DNA from: Chara braunii
Taxonomy: Eukaryota > Streptophyta > Charophyceae > Charales > Characeae
Direction of reading: 5' to 3'
Length of the DNA: 21,548 nucleotides
Assembly: GCA_003427395.1 (NCBI GenBank)
Contig: BFEA01000595.1
Location: forward strand, 593,569 to 615,116
In this document: positions 1 to 7,977 of the stretch, in pieces
Numbering within the stretch: the first letter of the stretch is position 1
How the letters are laid out: every line of letters begins with the position of its first letter
Program-made: the position numbers and the translations under genes
The notes under the pieces: model-generated
The model's database searches: none
What the model was told of the DNA's origin: nothing
Seen by the model: only the letters and a program-made list of their open reading frames with translations

Positions 1-126
1 TCTCCATCCCTCACTCCCTGAGCCTCCTTCCTCCCACTGCGTACCTCCCCTCTCCCTCCCCGAACCTCCTCCCGAAGCTCCCGCCGTCGAAGAAAAGACA
101 AAGCCGGAAGAAAGGACAAACCCGGA

Positions 127-151
127 AGAGAGAGAGAGAGAGAGAGAGAGA
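127..151. repeat. (AG)n microsatellite
   Basis: About twelve perfect AG dinucleotides in a row follow a purine-rich segment. Confidence 0.9.
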
Positions 152-204
152 CTGACCTGCTTCCTGGACGTTGGCGGTGGCTGGCTGGTTCGTTGGCGAG
201 GGCT

Positions 205-345
205 GGACGTGGATGGCTGCGGGGCTTCAGGGGGGACGTCGATGGCGGCTTCCTCGTGGATAGCTGCGGGGCTGCAGGGTGGACGCGGATGGCAGCTTCC
301 GCGTGGATGGCTGCGGGGCTGCAGGGGGGACGTGACGGGCAGCAG
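205..345. repeat. 47-bp imperfect tandem repeat, three units
   Basis: The core GCTGCGGGGCT recurs at 216, 263 and 310, a spacing of 47 bp, each time within a similar GTGGATGGCTGCGGGG context. The GC-rich units give rise to the small open frames seen here. Confidence 0.75.
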
Positions 346-580
346 ACAGCGCGCCCGCGAAATTCAAAAACGGCCAGTTTGAAAGTGCTGGCCCTGCCTC
401 CCGCCTCCCCCCAGTTTGAGTCTGCACAGACTGTGGTGGGTCCGGCCTTCGACAAATGTCCGGTAGGGCGAAAAGACACACAAAAATAGGCCCAGTATTT
501 TTTCGGGGACGCCGAGGACCCGAATAATGTTCGTGGCGGCCCCTTTTTTTTTGTCTGATTTTTCGTTGGGGGGGCCGGTT

Positions 581-654
581 CTGGACGTCCAGGACTGGAC
601 ACCGGACCCCTACATAATGTTTGGGGGTGGTCTGGAACCGATCCGGACGTCCGG
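581..654. repeat. Two 12-bp GGACGTCC palindromes
   Basis: CTGGACGTCCAG (581-592) and CCGGACGTCCGG (643-654) are perfect palindromes sharing the same eight central bases, inside a segment rich in CCGG and GGTC words. No function is assigned. Confidence 0.6.
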
Positions 655-1131
655 TCGGTTACCCTGACAAAGAATCATCTTTTTTTTTTTTTTTTTTTTA
701 ATGTTTGTCGATTGTGTGTCAGCTAGGCATTTGTCAGTGGGTAACTATCTACCTGGCTGACAGGTGAGGCATCAGCAAGTAAGAAGAAAAAAAGAAAATT
801 GTGAAAATTCAGAAAACTCAATTTCAGAATTGCGTATTTTTCTAGGCTACCAGCCAGGCCGCCCTGGTCCCGGGTGGCCAGCCCGTGCAAGGACCAAGGA
901 AGGTCCCAGCAGGAAGAAAAATAATAATAATAAAAAATCCAAAACTATGTTATGCAGAAAAATAAACTGAACAACTTTTGCCTCACTTCACCAAATTTAA
1001 AATTAAAACTAAAATTTAAAAATAATTTTCATGGCAACCGGCCGGACATCTGTACCAGAATCCAGACGGTCTGGTTGTCTGGGTATGGGTCCGGTGTCTG
1101 GTCCGGTAGGTCTGGATTGGGCCCAATTTTG

Positions 1132-1272
1132 AAAAATTCGAATTTTTTTTGGGCGGGGCCTAGGAGGCTAGGACATTTTTCAGGTCCTAGACCGTCCCCA
1201 AAATATGCCCCCGGTATTTTTTTTGCTATATGTCCCCCCGTACAGATACGGGGAGTACGTACGGCCGTACGT
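1132..1272. repeat. Two 16-bp perfect palindromes
   Basis: AAAAATTCGAATTTTT (1132-1147) and ACGTACGGCCGTACGT (1257-1272) are perfect palindromes within 125 bp of each other. The second lies in a segment dense in GTACG and its complement. They could be cores of a decayed inverted-repeat element, but I see no matching outer termini. Confidence 0.6.
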
Positions 1273-1538
1273 CCGTACATACGGTCCCCCAGGCGGTCGT
1301 ACGGGCTGTACGTTTCGGGGGCCTTCCCCGGGGGGGGGCGGGAACATCTGAGGGGATGGGGGGGGGGTGTGCATGTCGGGGCTACCCCCCAAAGTAAAAA
1401 AAAAAGGAAAAACAAAAAAAGTTTGTTCAAGGGTTTGGGGGTGGTGGGGGGTCGGGACAACGAGTAGGCAAACCAGGCAATAGCAGTACGCAACCGTTAT
1501 CAATCACACACCATCGGAGAAAGGAGGAACAGGAAGGG

Positions 1539-1540
1539 AA

Positions 1541-1571
<31 letters not shown>

Positions 1572-1590
1572 GAGAAGGAGAAAAAGATGA
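1539..1590. repeat. (GAA)n-rich microsatellite in copy A
   Basis: GAA triplets degrade into GGA and GAG triplets. The matching tract in copy B (about 6409-6456) has a different length, as expected for slippage. Confidence 0.85.
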
Positions 1591-1702
1591 TAAAATCGAG
1601 GGGGAGGAAGAGCCGACAAAAGATATAGTTGAAAATAATCCCGAACGCGACTTCGTTCTGACGAAAGAAAAAAGTGGCAGTAACTCGGAACGTTACGGCG
1701 AT

Positions 1703-1751
1703 GACCCGACCGGTTTCGGCTGGCCGCCGTGACTAGCGCTCATCAGGGGTC
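1703..1751 (-). ncRNA. Hammerhead ribozyme motif, type I (copy A)
   Basis: Read on the minus strand, GACCC (1751-1747) is followed by the core CTGATGA (1746-1740), a stem II hairpin, the core GAAA (1717-1714), then CCGGTC and GGGTC (1707-1703). GACCC and GGGTC form a 5-bp stem I. Stem II pairs GCTAGTC with GGCCAGC around an ACGGC loop, with one A-C mismatch and one bulged C above the closing G-C pair. Cleavage is predicted between 1708 and 1707. Stem III (A-CC/GG-U) has no loop, so activity would need a dimer or a multimeric transcript. Such short stem III hammerheads are known in PLE terminal repeats. Confidence 0.85.
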
Positions 1752-1913
1752 TTTGGTCTTGTTTGGAAACCGTCAACTATATATCCTAAGTAGCANGTAT
1801 CGATTATGAGGTGTAACTGGTTATACTAGGCCTAAAGATTCAAAAAAGACTACATTCAAAAATAGAAAAAGTACCAAGCCCGAAAAACAGGCCAAAGACC
1901 AAACAGACCTCCT

Positions 1914-2131
1914 CAACCGGTATTCCCTAAATACNCANCGCCAATCACTCTTAAAGAACAATCCACTGGTTCAGAGTTCGAAGCCGCAGGGAGAAACTTA
2001 CCCGATAGTATAGTACTCGTAGTCAACCGACATTCCCTAGATACCGCCAGTCACTCTTAAAGACCAATCCACTGGTTCAAAGTTCGAAGCCGCACGGAGA
2101 ATCTTACCCAATAGTATAGTACTAGTTGTCA
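1914..2131 (-). repeat. 110-bp tandem duplication inside the pseudo-LTR (copy A)
   Basis: The block starting CAACCGG at 1914 is repeated from 2024, sharing AATCACTCTTAAAGA-, ACTGGTTCAGAGTTCGAAGC- and TAGTATAGTACT-like words. The same duplication is present in copy B, so it predates formation of the two copies. Confidence 0.85.
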
Positions 2132-2211
2132 AAGTTAATCCTAAAAATTGTCGATCATCAAGTGGTCTATACACGCTACACACAGGCCTCCATTCACCCC
2201 CTTCGTTTGCA

Positions 2212-2331
2212 GTACCCCCTTCATTTACCCCGTACACCTTCCATTTAACAGTACCCCCTTCATTTGCCGCTTACCCCTTCCGTATACCAGCATATACTTC
2301 CTGAAAGTAATCGAATCGTAACAAAATGGTC
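2212..2331. other. PLE 3' tail with short CAGTACCCCCTTCATTT repeats
   Basis: CAGTACCCCCTTCATTT occurs at about 2212 and again at about 2249, with related CCCCTTCC words between. The stretch lies between the end of repeat copy A and the ORF2 stop, so it acts as 3' untranslated sequence of the element. Confidence 0.55.
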
Positions 2332-3108
2332 CTACAGCGGACCCCATGCCCCCACGTATCTCTTAGCGTGCCAGCCGGTCAAAACCGGTAGCCATTCGCT
2401 CCATAAGCCGCAAAACTTATTCGAGAAACTAATAAGTGCATTATCAAAACAATCATCCGGGTAGCCCTTCCTCCACAGTTCAACTTTCAAAGTAAAAAGA
2501 TACATGAGCTTAGCACCCTTAATCGTAGTGAAAGTTCGCACACGATGCAGAAAGGAACCAATCACTGCCATTTTCTGCATTCGACTTGAGAAAGATGAAA
2601 AATGTTGAATACTTTGAAAAATAACGCGTTCCTCTTTCCAAGTACCCTGGTTCTTATGCGTAGCAACACATCCCAAACTCTTCCCCTCCCCCATAATCTT
2701 CAACATGCAACCCAAAAAGTTCCAGTTATGTCCGTCGTTGGTTTTTTCCAAAGACAAATTCGGATCATAACAGCCTCTAAATCTCTCAACAAGTTGTTGT
2801 CCTTGGATAGCAGAATCCGCAGAGTTTTTGATGCAGATCACAAAAACAGATACGTCATCCATCAAACGAAAACCTTGAAACAACTTACGTTGACTCCCAA
2901 GAGAGGAGAGGAAAGAATATTCATTGTAGGCACATAATAAACATGCAAGAGCTGGGCTAGACGACTTCCCCATAGGAATTCCAATCATCTGCTGCAGCAA
3001 AAAACCATTGACTTTAACGAAAGTGTTACGTAGCTCAAACGCAACGAAACTCAAAATCTGGTGAAAGGAGATTACGCTCCAACCCTCTTCGCCGGATCCT
3101 GAGGAAAG
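2332..3108 (-). pseudogene. PLE ORF2, part 4: reverse transcriptase motifs B to E and thumb
   Basis: This is the C-terminal half of the RT that copies element RNA at a nicked target. Counting from a start at 3054, residues 22-40 read QMIGIPMGKSSSPALACLL (motif B), RLMDD at 63-67 holds the catalytic Asp pair (motif C), and NFLGCML near 112-118 is the primer-grip region. The tail, with SFLHRVRTFTT, resembles the RT thumb. The frame is open upstream of 3054 to about 3108, where it meets the preceding segment across a seven-T run (3124-3130); a one-base slip there splits the RT. The frame ends with WGPL and a stop at 2332, and no C-terminal GIY-YIG follows. Confidence 0.88.
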
Positions 3109-3109
3109 T

Positions 3110-3905
3110 TTAGCATCCTCCTCTTTTTTTCACTGCGACTGCCCAAAAACCTTTGCTCATCCAGTAGTCAGTTGCCCATTCCAACGCACGAAAGATAGAG
3201 GAGTGGGGGAGATTAGAAAAAATCTCTTTAATATCGAATGAGTCGCCAATGAGGAAAGAACCTCCACACAGTCTGCCATTTATCGCCTTAATGCTCTTCA
3301 CGAGATCCATAGTCCTCCTCAGGTTGAAGTGAAAACTTGACGAAAGTTGCCAGAGGAGTTGATTAACAGCTCGAGAAATCTTTCTTCCCCCCGCTGCAGC
3401 ATTCTCAAAAAAGGTTGGACATATAGGTCTCCATTTCTTAGTGTCCTTGTGTTTGGGGATACAATAAGCTTGTCCCAACATTCCTTTGTCGTTCCACTTG
3501 GCCACACGATGAAGACGTAGATCCAGGTACTCAGTCTTACACTTCAATTGAACAGGTGCTTCGTCATCCTCCCTTTTGACAAACGATGAGTTATCCAAGA
3601 ACAGTTTGTTCAGCCCCAACTGGTAGTTCACAGGACAACATACAAGCGTACCCCCCACGTTGTGGTCGATAGGTATGCATACTAAATTATCAAACATTGG
3701 TTTCAAGAGAGCAAGATTCTCCTCACAGCAATCCTCCAAAGCAAGAAGACCTTTAGACGAGCGAAGCAGGGATGAAAGAGCAGAAGATGCAGAAGGAGAA
3801 GAAGAGGAAGAGGAAGAAGAAGAAGAAAAAGACGAAAAAGAAGAAGAAGAAGAAGAAGAAGAAGAAGAAGAAGAGGAAAAAGATGAGACACCGAGATAGA
3901 CAAAT
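3110..3905 (-). pseudogene. PLE ORF2, part 3: poly-Ser tract and RT N-terminal motifs
   Basis: Counting from 3739, IPIDHNVGG (22-30) fits the region before the RT fingers, AYCIPKHKDTKKWRPICPTF (91-110) is the PLE fingers motif, and SFDIKEIFSNLPH (167-179) is motif A with catalytic Asp169. The frame is open upstream to about 3905 and there encodes a long serine run from the GAA/TTC microsatellite. The segment ends at a stop (3110) just after KKRGG, caused by a slip in the T run at 3124-3130; the next RT segment continues in another frame. The motifs are well kept, so the damage looks recent. Confidence 0.85.
3786..3892. repeat. (GAA)n microsatellite inside PLE ORF2
   Basis: About 100 bp of GAA/GAG triplets on the plus strand. 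On the minus strand it reads Ser, Phe or Leu runs by frame; the Ser frame is the one that joins the RT. Upstream coding sequence (SDDALATC...) enters in a different frame, so slippage here has broken the ORF. Confidence 0.9.
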
Positions 3906-4425
3906 TAAGACAGGTGGCCAAAGCATCATCGGACAAGATCCCAGAAGGTAGAGATGGCAGGGACCGAAGAGATGAGAACGAAGAGACAATCTATTTCCTC
4001 AAACTGCCTATCTTATTTACACGAGAAGGTTTAATTATATTTTTAGAGTTATAGAGCCAAGAGGGGAAGATAGAACTCTCATTAATCCTAAACAGTACAT
4101 GACCATCACTTTGAGGCAGAGAAAAACCAATTTCACCACAGCAACAGGATTTAATCACCGAGCCGCGAGCATAAGATCTAAAATTATGAAGACAATCTCC
4201 AACCGATCGATTTCGACACCAAACAACCCTGAGACGTCGCACCAGAAGCTCCTTCCAGGCATATGGAATGTTCAATACGCCGATCAATCCTACAACCAAC
4301 TTGCGTACGCCCACCTTGTTGTAAGCAGGATCGTAAACCAATCGAATCACCAGTCGTTGTCTGACATACACCCCATGGCAAGTACTAATAGTTCTAGAAA
4401 GAATATACTGAAGTCTACACCTGGT
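3906..4425 (-). pseudogene. PLE ORF2, part 2: linker with Cys-rich motif
   Basis: This continues in the frame of the GIY-YIG segment after an in-frame TGA (4428-4426). It has spaced cysteines: WC at about residue 52 counting from 4371, a Cys in GDCLHNF, then KSCCCGEIG and SDGHVLFR. This spacing could be a zinc-binding element, which PLEs carry near the nuclease or RT; the exact ligands are my inference. A TAG (3993-3991) interrupts the frame, which then continues to about 3906 before the microsatellite. No start codon of its own is expected, because it is an internal part of ORF2. Confidence 0.7.
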
Positions 4426-5445
4426 TCATTTTTCATGAAAAATCCGGATAGTTGAGAATGCGAACACCAATTTTTCGAAGTCCCAGCTGTATAACTCTTT
4501 GCGAGACCCCGATTGGCTTAGCAATTTGACCAACGGTTCTTTATAGACTAATGATTTCCGAAGGAAAGGCACAATACTTTCAAAACAAATGGTAGTTCCA
4601 TTACTAAGCCAGCTGCGGCATTTCTTCAACTGCCCATTTCCAAAGATACATGAAATAGTAGTACCATATAATCGTTTCACCAAGTCCCACTTGTCCACCA
4701 AGCTAGCTCCCCCTTTGCATGTAATGACACAGCGAGTAATATTCCGCTCCTTGCAAAAATCAAGAATTCTCACCAGGCTAAACGAGGTCACACCTACAGA
4801 GGAATTGAAAGTGAGAAGAGACCCAACAACAAGACTCCTTTCCTTAGAGACACCAATCCTCTTTTTTGCTCTCAATCTCTCTCGAAGCCCTCGACGCCTT
4901 CTCTTCGTCCTACAGGCTTTATCATGAACGTTCAGGGAAGGTCCGCATGCTCGAATGAAATATCGTTCGGTATCTAATAATTCGTCCTTAGTACATAGGT
5001 AGATGGGAATGGCAACGTATCGATGTACCCCACATCTCCTTAACCATCTATACAATCTCTCATTGCAATCACCATTACCCACCACCGAGGAATTGCACGC
5101 CCTATAAATATGCTCACTCCATCTGGTATGCAGATCCCTAGACGTGCTACCAACATAGGTGTGTCTATACCAAGGAGAAATTAGCACGTAGATAAGCGGG
5201 CCTTCACATCTATCTAGATCATAACCTCGGGTCAAAAGAGAAGAGAAGCAATCACTATATTTACTCGCCCAGGGTATTTCTCCAGCCAAGGTAAGACCGA
5301 TAACAGCAAGGCACAACAACAAATTTAGAAAACGAGATCTCAATTTACACGTAGAAAACTCACGTTTACTGGCACATTGCTTAGCGATATCCCATAAATA
5401 AGCCGCGCCGGGAGCAGACCCTAAGAAGCACTGGCGTCTGCCCCG
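4426..5445 (-). pseudogene. PLE ORF2, part 1: GIY-YIG endonuclease domain
   Basis: The GIY-YIG nuclease nicks target DNA for retrotransposition. Counting from a TTG at 5343, IYV (51-53) and TYVGS (62-66) are the two halves of the signature, Arg69 or Arg74 and His78 lie in the following helix, Glu126 in DTERYF is the catalytic acid, and GPSLN (134-138) closes the domain. A basic stretch, KRRRRGLRERLRAKKR, follows. The frame is open upstream to 5445 without an ATG and overlaps ORF1 by 25 nt in the -1 frame, so it may be expressed by frameshift or reinitiation. It ends at TGA 4426 in frame with the next segment. All nuclease residues I can check are present. Confidence 0.87.
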
Positions 5446-6253
5446 TCAAACTTTCCGAGGTCTTCGCTTTGCTCCTCGCTTGTATCAGTAATTTCCTGGA
5501 TAGCAACTCCCTTGTCTTTCCTAGGCGGTATGTCATCAAAGGCTTTGCGAGTACGAAGTTGATCCTCCAGCTTTCAGCCGCACCAACGGCATCCTGAGTG
5601 ATTTTCTTCAGTGCCTGCACCTGCTCCTCTAGCGCTGCGATACACCTCTCACTGGCCTCCTATGCTTGCCTTTTCGCCTCGTCGAATTCTCGTTGCAAAC
5701 GAACTGAGGTATCTGGTACCGTAACAGCTGCAGCAACCGAATTCATCGCAAGAGCCTTTATCTTCTCAATTTCTTCCCGGAGCTTCGCCACTTCATTTGC
5801 TTCATTCTTCTTGTTGACTTCGTTACTACCCAGCTTTGAACTAATCAGCTCTCCAATCTGTCTGAAATGCTCCTCTCGGTCCTTCCTATCTTGTAGTCTC
5901 CTTTCTTCCTCCTCCTCCTCCCTTCTGGTTCTCTCTTCTTCTTCAGTTTTCTTCTTCTCTCGCTCCTCCTTAGCATCGTGACGTGCTTTCAACGGAGCGA
6001 CAGTTTCTTCGAGCGTCTCGATCCTCTTAGTATTACTGGGTCCGGCCAATCCACCTCGGTTGTACTGAGTATTAGAGAAGTTCCCCATATTACTGGCAGG
6101 AAGAGTTAGAAGAGGCTGAGCAGGAACAGGAACGATGACGGAATTCGGATTAGAGACAGCCAATTGGCGTGGTGGGTGAGGACAAAATCTCTGAATGTGA
6201 CCAGCTTGGTTGCAGTTATAACAGGTCCGTACATAGTTATTATTGGTAGCCAT
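5421..6253 (-). pseudogene. PLE ORF1: CCHC zinc knuckle plus coiled coil, broken
   Basis: It probably binds element RNA as a Gag-like particle protein (inferred). I use the ATG at 6253, which gives MATNNNYVRTCYNCNQAGH; an upstream GTG in frame is less likely in a eukaryote. CYNCNQAGHIQRFC is a CX2CX4HX4C zinc knuckle at residues 11-24. A Pro/Asn-rich linker follows, then about 100 residues rich in Glu, Lys and Arg with heptad-like spacing (coiled coil). A TAG (5662-5660) interrupts the coil; the frame continues and a one-base loss near 5576 shifts it to a frame ending in an acidic tail and KFDGADASAS at 5421. It lies directly upstream of ORF2 inside the same pair of repeats. Confidence 0.75.
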
Positions 6254-6408
6254 ATCGAAATCGACAATCGAAGCCACTCAGATGTAGTATTACCCCTACT
6301 CCGGTTACTTCGTGAATAGAAGTTGTTGACAACCAATAGGCAAACCAGGCAATAGTGTACGCAACCGTTATCAATCACACACCATCGGAGAAAGAAGGAA
6401 CAGGAAGG

Positions 6409-6456
6409 GAAGAAGAAGAAGAAGAAGAAGAAGAAGAAGAAGAAGAAGAAGAAGGA
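6409..6456. repeat. (GAA)n microsatellite in copy B
   Basis: Sixteen or so GAA triplets, more regular than the matching tract in copy A. Confidence 0.9.
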
Positions 6457-6574
6457 GAAAAAGATGATAAAATCGAGGGGGAGGAAGAGCCGACAAAGGA
6501 TATAGAATAATCCCGAACGCGACTTCGTTCCGACGAAAGAAAAAAGTGGCAGTATCTCGGAACGTTACGGCTAT

Positions 6575-6623
6575 GACCCGACCGGTTTCGGCTGGCCGCC
6601 GTGACCAGCGCTCATCAGGGGTC
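6575..6623 (-). ncRNA. Hammerhead ribozyme motif, type I (copy B)
   Basis: It has the same layout as the copy A motif: stem I GACCC/GGGTC, core CTGATGA (6618-6612), stem II, core GAAA, then CCGGTC. Stem II is better here: GCTGGTC pairs with GGCCAGC over seven positions (one G-T wobble) around ACGGC, with the usual G-C pair at its base and one bulged C. Predicted cleavage is between 6580 and 6579. The core bases are identical in both copies. Self-cleavage at both sites would release a 4872-nt RNA. Confidence 0.88.
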
Positions 6624-6785
6624 TTTAGTCTTGTTTGGAAACCGTCAACTATATATCCTAAGTAGCAAGTATCGATTATGAGGTGTAACTGGTTATACTA
6701 GGCCTAAAGATTCAAAAAAGACTACATTCAAAAATAGAAAAAGTACCAAGCCCGAAAAACAGGCCAAAGACCAAACAGACCTCCT

Positions 6786-7003
6786 CAACCGGTATTCCCT
6801 AAATACTCATCGCCAATCACTCTTAAAGAACAATCCACTGGTTCAGAGTTCGAAGCCGCAGGGAGAAACTTACCCGATAGTATAGTACTCATAGTCAACC
6901 GACATTCCCTAGATACTCACCGCCAGTCACTCTTAAAGACCAATCCACTGGTTCAAAGTTCGAAGCCGCACGGAGAATCTTACCCAATAGTATAGTACTA
7001 GTA
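6786..7003 (-). repeat. 110-bp tandem duplication inside the pseudo-LTR (copy B)
   Basis: Units start at 6786 and 6896, each with the CAACCG, ATTCCCTA, TCACTCTTAAAGA and TTCGAAGCCGCA words. It is the same duplication as in copy A. Confidence 0.85.
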
Positions 7004-7032
7004 GTCAAAGTTAATCCTAAAAATTGCCGATC

Positions 7033-7124
7033 ATCAAGTGGTCTATACACGCTACACACAGGCCTCCATTCACCCCCTTCGTTTGCAGTACCCCCATCAA
7101 GTGGTCTATACACGCTACAGACAG
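7033..7124. other. Junction between PLE and gypsy LTR with a duplicated 24-bp word
   Basis: ATCAAGTGGTCTATACACGC, inside repeat copy B at about 7036, is repeated at 7096 directly after the repeat ends. Then AGACAG leads into the LTR. The intact LTR at 20595-20600 also has AGACAG, so the breakpoint lies in shared sequence. This marks the PLE boundary and the point where the 3' LTR is truncated. Confidence 0.65.
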
Positions 7125-7936
7125 TGTGGACAATGCCACATTAGCAGACTAGACAGGTGGCATATGCCACATCATCAATGAAGACCAATAGCAGCGCCAC
7201 GTAGACCAGGAGCAGCGCCACGTAAACCAGAAGCAGCGCCACATGTATCAGAGGCAGCGCCACATGTATCAACGACAGCGCCACATGGATCAGAGGCAGC
7301 GCCGCATGTATCAACGACAACGCCACATCATCATGCCACGTAGACCAAAGGCAGGGCCACATAAACCAGAGGCAACGCCACATCAGCATGCCATGTAAAC
7401 TAGAGGCAGCGCCACATGTACCAAAGGCAGCGCCACGTCAGCATGGCCTGGCAAAAATGCCAACATGCCGCCTCCACCTTGTGTCGTCCGCAGCGCCGAT
7501 GCACAGCGAGCATATAGCCAGCGTCTAGTCAAAGTCGAGCCAACGTCAAAGTAGCATAGCAAGACTAAATGCTGACCACCTCGAGGCCAGTCTTTAAGCA
7601 GCATTTGGCAAGGCTATCTGGCCTCGGGCCTCCTTCCCTTAGTCGTCCAGATTGAGTCACAGTCGAAGGCCTGGTTCGTACAGTTGCCGACATTCCCCTT
7701 GGACCTTATGTTGTCTAGGTACCTGCATACAAACAAGTGTGTGTGCTTGACTGGCGGCCTGGACTAGGTTCCTTTGGACTTTGACTGTTGGGTCACGGTT
7801 GTTGACAAAAGTCAACTATCGCACGTCCAGACCCTGGATGTTCGTGTGGGGTCTTTGCTCCTGTTTTCGGCCTGGGCTGAGGGCGGCCGAGTTGGCCCTC
7901 AGTCTTACCACGAGACATATGGCATGGGTTATTGCA
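7119..7936 (-). repeat. 3' LTR of the gypsy element, truncated
   Basis: It matches 20595-21391 in direct orientation. On the minus strand it starts TGCAATAACCC at 7936, as does the other LTR at 21391. It stops at about 7119, where the other LTR continues for another 400 bp to 20198, so the LTR 3' part is missing here. The purine-rich GGCAGGAA just before the LTR start (7944-7937) is a weak polypurine tract candidate. Confidence 0.85.
7192..7445. repeat. 21-bp minisatellite in the 3' LTR
   Basis: CAGCGCCAC recurs every 21 bp (7192, 7213, 7234 and on), within units like GGCAGCGCCACATGTACCA. Unit number and order differ from the other LTR. Confidence 0.85.
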
Positions 7937-7977
7937 TTCCTGCCGGCCCAGTTTTCGAGTTCCATCGCAGAAATTCG

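Larger units (their letters stand above)
1..1455. other. Left flank without a gene: low-complexity and palindrome-rich DNA
   Basis: The stretch opens pyrimidine-rich, then has an AG microsatellite (127-151), a 47-bp tandem repeat, a T run (680-699), G runs and several short palindromes. Open frames near 193-489, 952-1503 and 1029-1493 overlap on both strands and are composition-driven, with no domain I can recognise. I see no coding gene here. Confidence 0.6.
1456..2220 (-). repeat. Downstream pseudo-LTR repeat of the PLE (copy A)
   Basis: It matches 6328-7095 almost base for base from GACAAC to CAGTACCCCC in the same orientation. Differences are a few substitutions, microsatellite length and small indels (for example 4 bp missing near 2044). 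It has no TG...CA ends and no adjacent primer binding site, so it is not a normal LTR. Ambiguous bases at 1796, 1935 and 1938 suggest reads from several copies were merged. Confidence 0.9.
1456..7095 (-). mobile_element. Penelope-like element with N-terminal GIY-YIG (permuted type), degenerate
   Basis: On the minus strand the order is repeat (6328-7095), ORF1 zinc knuckle and coiled coil, ORF2 with GIY-YIG nuclease, Cys-rich linker, reverse transcriptase, then a second copy of the repeat (1456-2220). The RT carries PLE-type motifs, an IGIPMG motif B and an MDD catalytic motif, and there is no integrase, protease or RNase H. Direct pseudo-LTR repeats with hammerhead motifs are known from PLEs. 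Canonical PLEs carry GIY-YIG after the RT; here it comes before, and the RT frame ends 112 bp before the terminal repeat without a second nuclease. This order matches the permuted PLE clades (Chlamys, Naiad and Hydra types) described from green algae, protists and animals. Several stops and frameshifts make this copy non-autonomous. Confidence 0.88.
6328..7095 (-). repeat. Upstream pseudo-LTR repeat of the PLE (copy B)
   Basis: This is the partner of 1456-2220 in direct orientation, 768 bp long. On the minus strand it precedes ORF1, so it should hold the element promoter and 5' untranslated region. The copy spacing of 4872 bp equals the spacing of the two hammerheads, so a tandem or circular unit of that length is implied. 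Confidence 0.9.

Noticed and set aside
952-1503. Overlapping open frames of 107-171 codons on both strands
   Set aside because: Low-complexity composition, no domain, mutually overlapping; they follow G- and A-runs.
3660-3989. Poly-Glu, poly-Leu and poly-Phe open frames
   Set aside because: Shadows of the GAA microsatellite in other frames.
4426-4428. In-frame TGA in PLE ORF2 as a selenocysteine codon (selenoproteins are known in some permuted PLEs)
   Set aside because: The element also has TAG stops and frameshifts, and I see no SECIS-like structure. Simple decay explains it.
1456-7095. The 765-bp direct repeats as LTRs of an LTR retrotransposon
   Set aside because: No TG...CA ends, no primer binding site or polypurine tract, no integrase; the enclosed RT is PLE-type and the repeats carry hammerheads.
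7141-7389. Hydrophobic repetitive frame, also at 20617-20802
   Set aside because: It is the antisense reading of the 21-bp LTR minisatellite, 7 codons per unit; no start context or domain.
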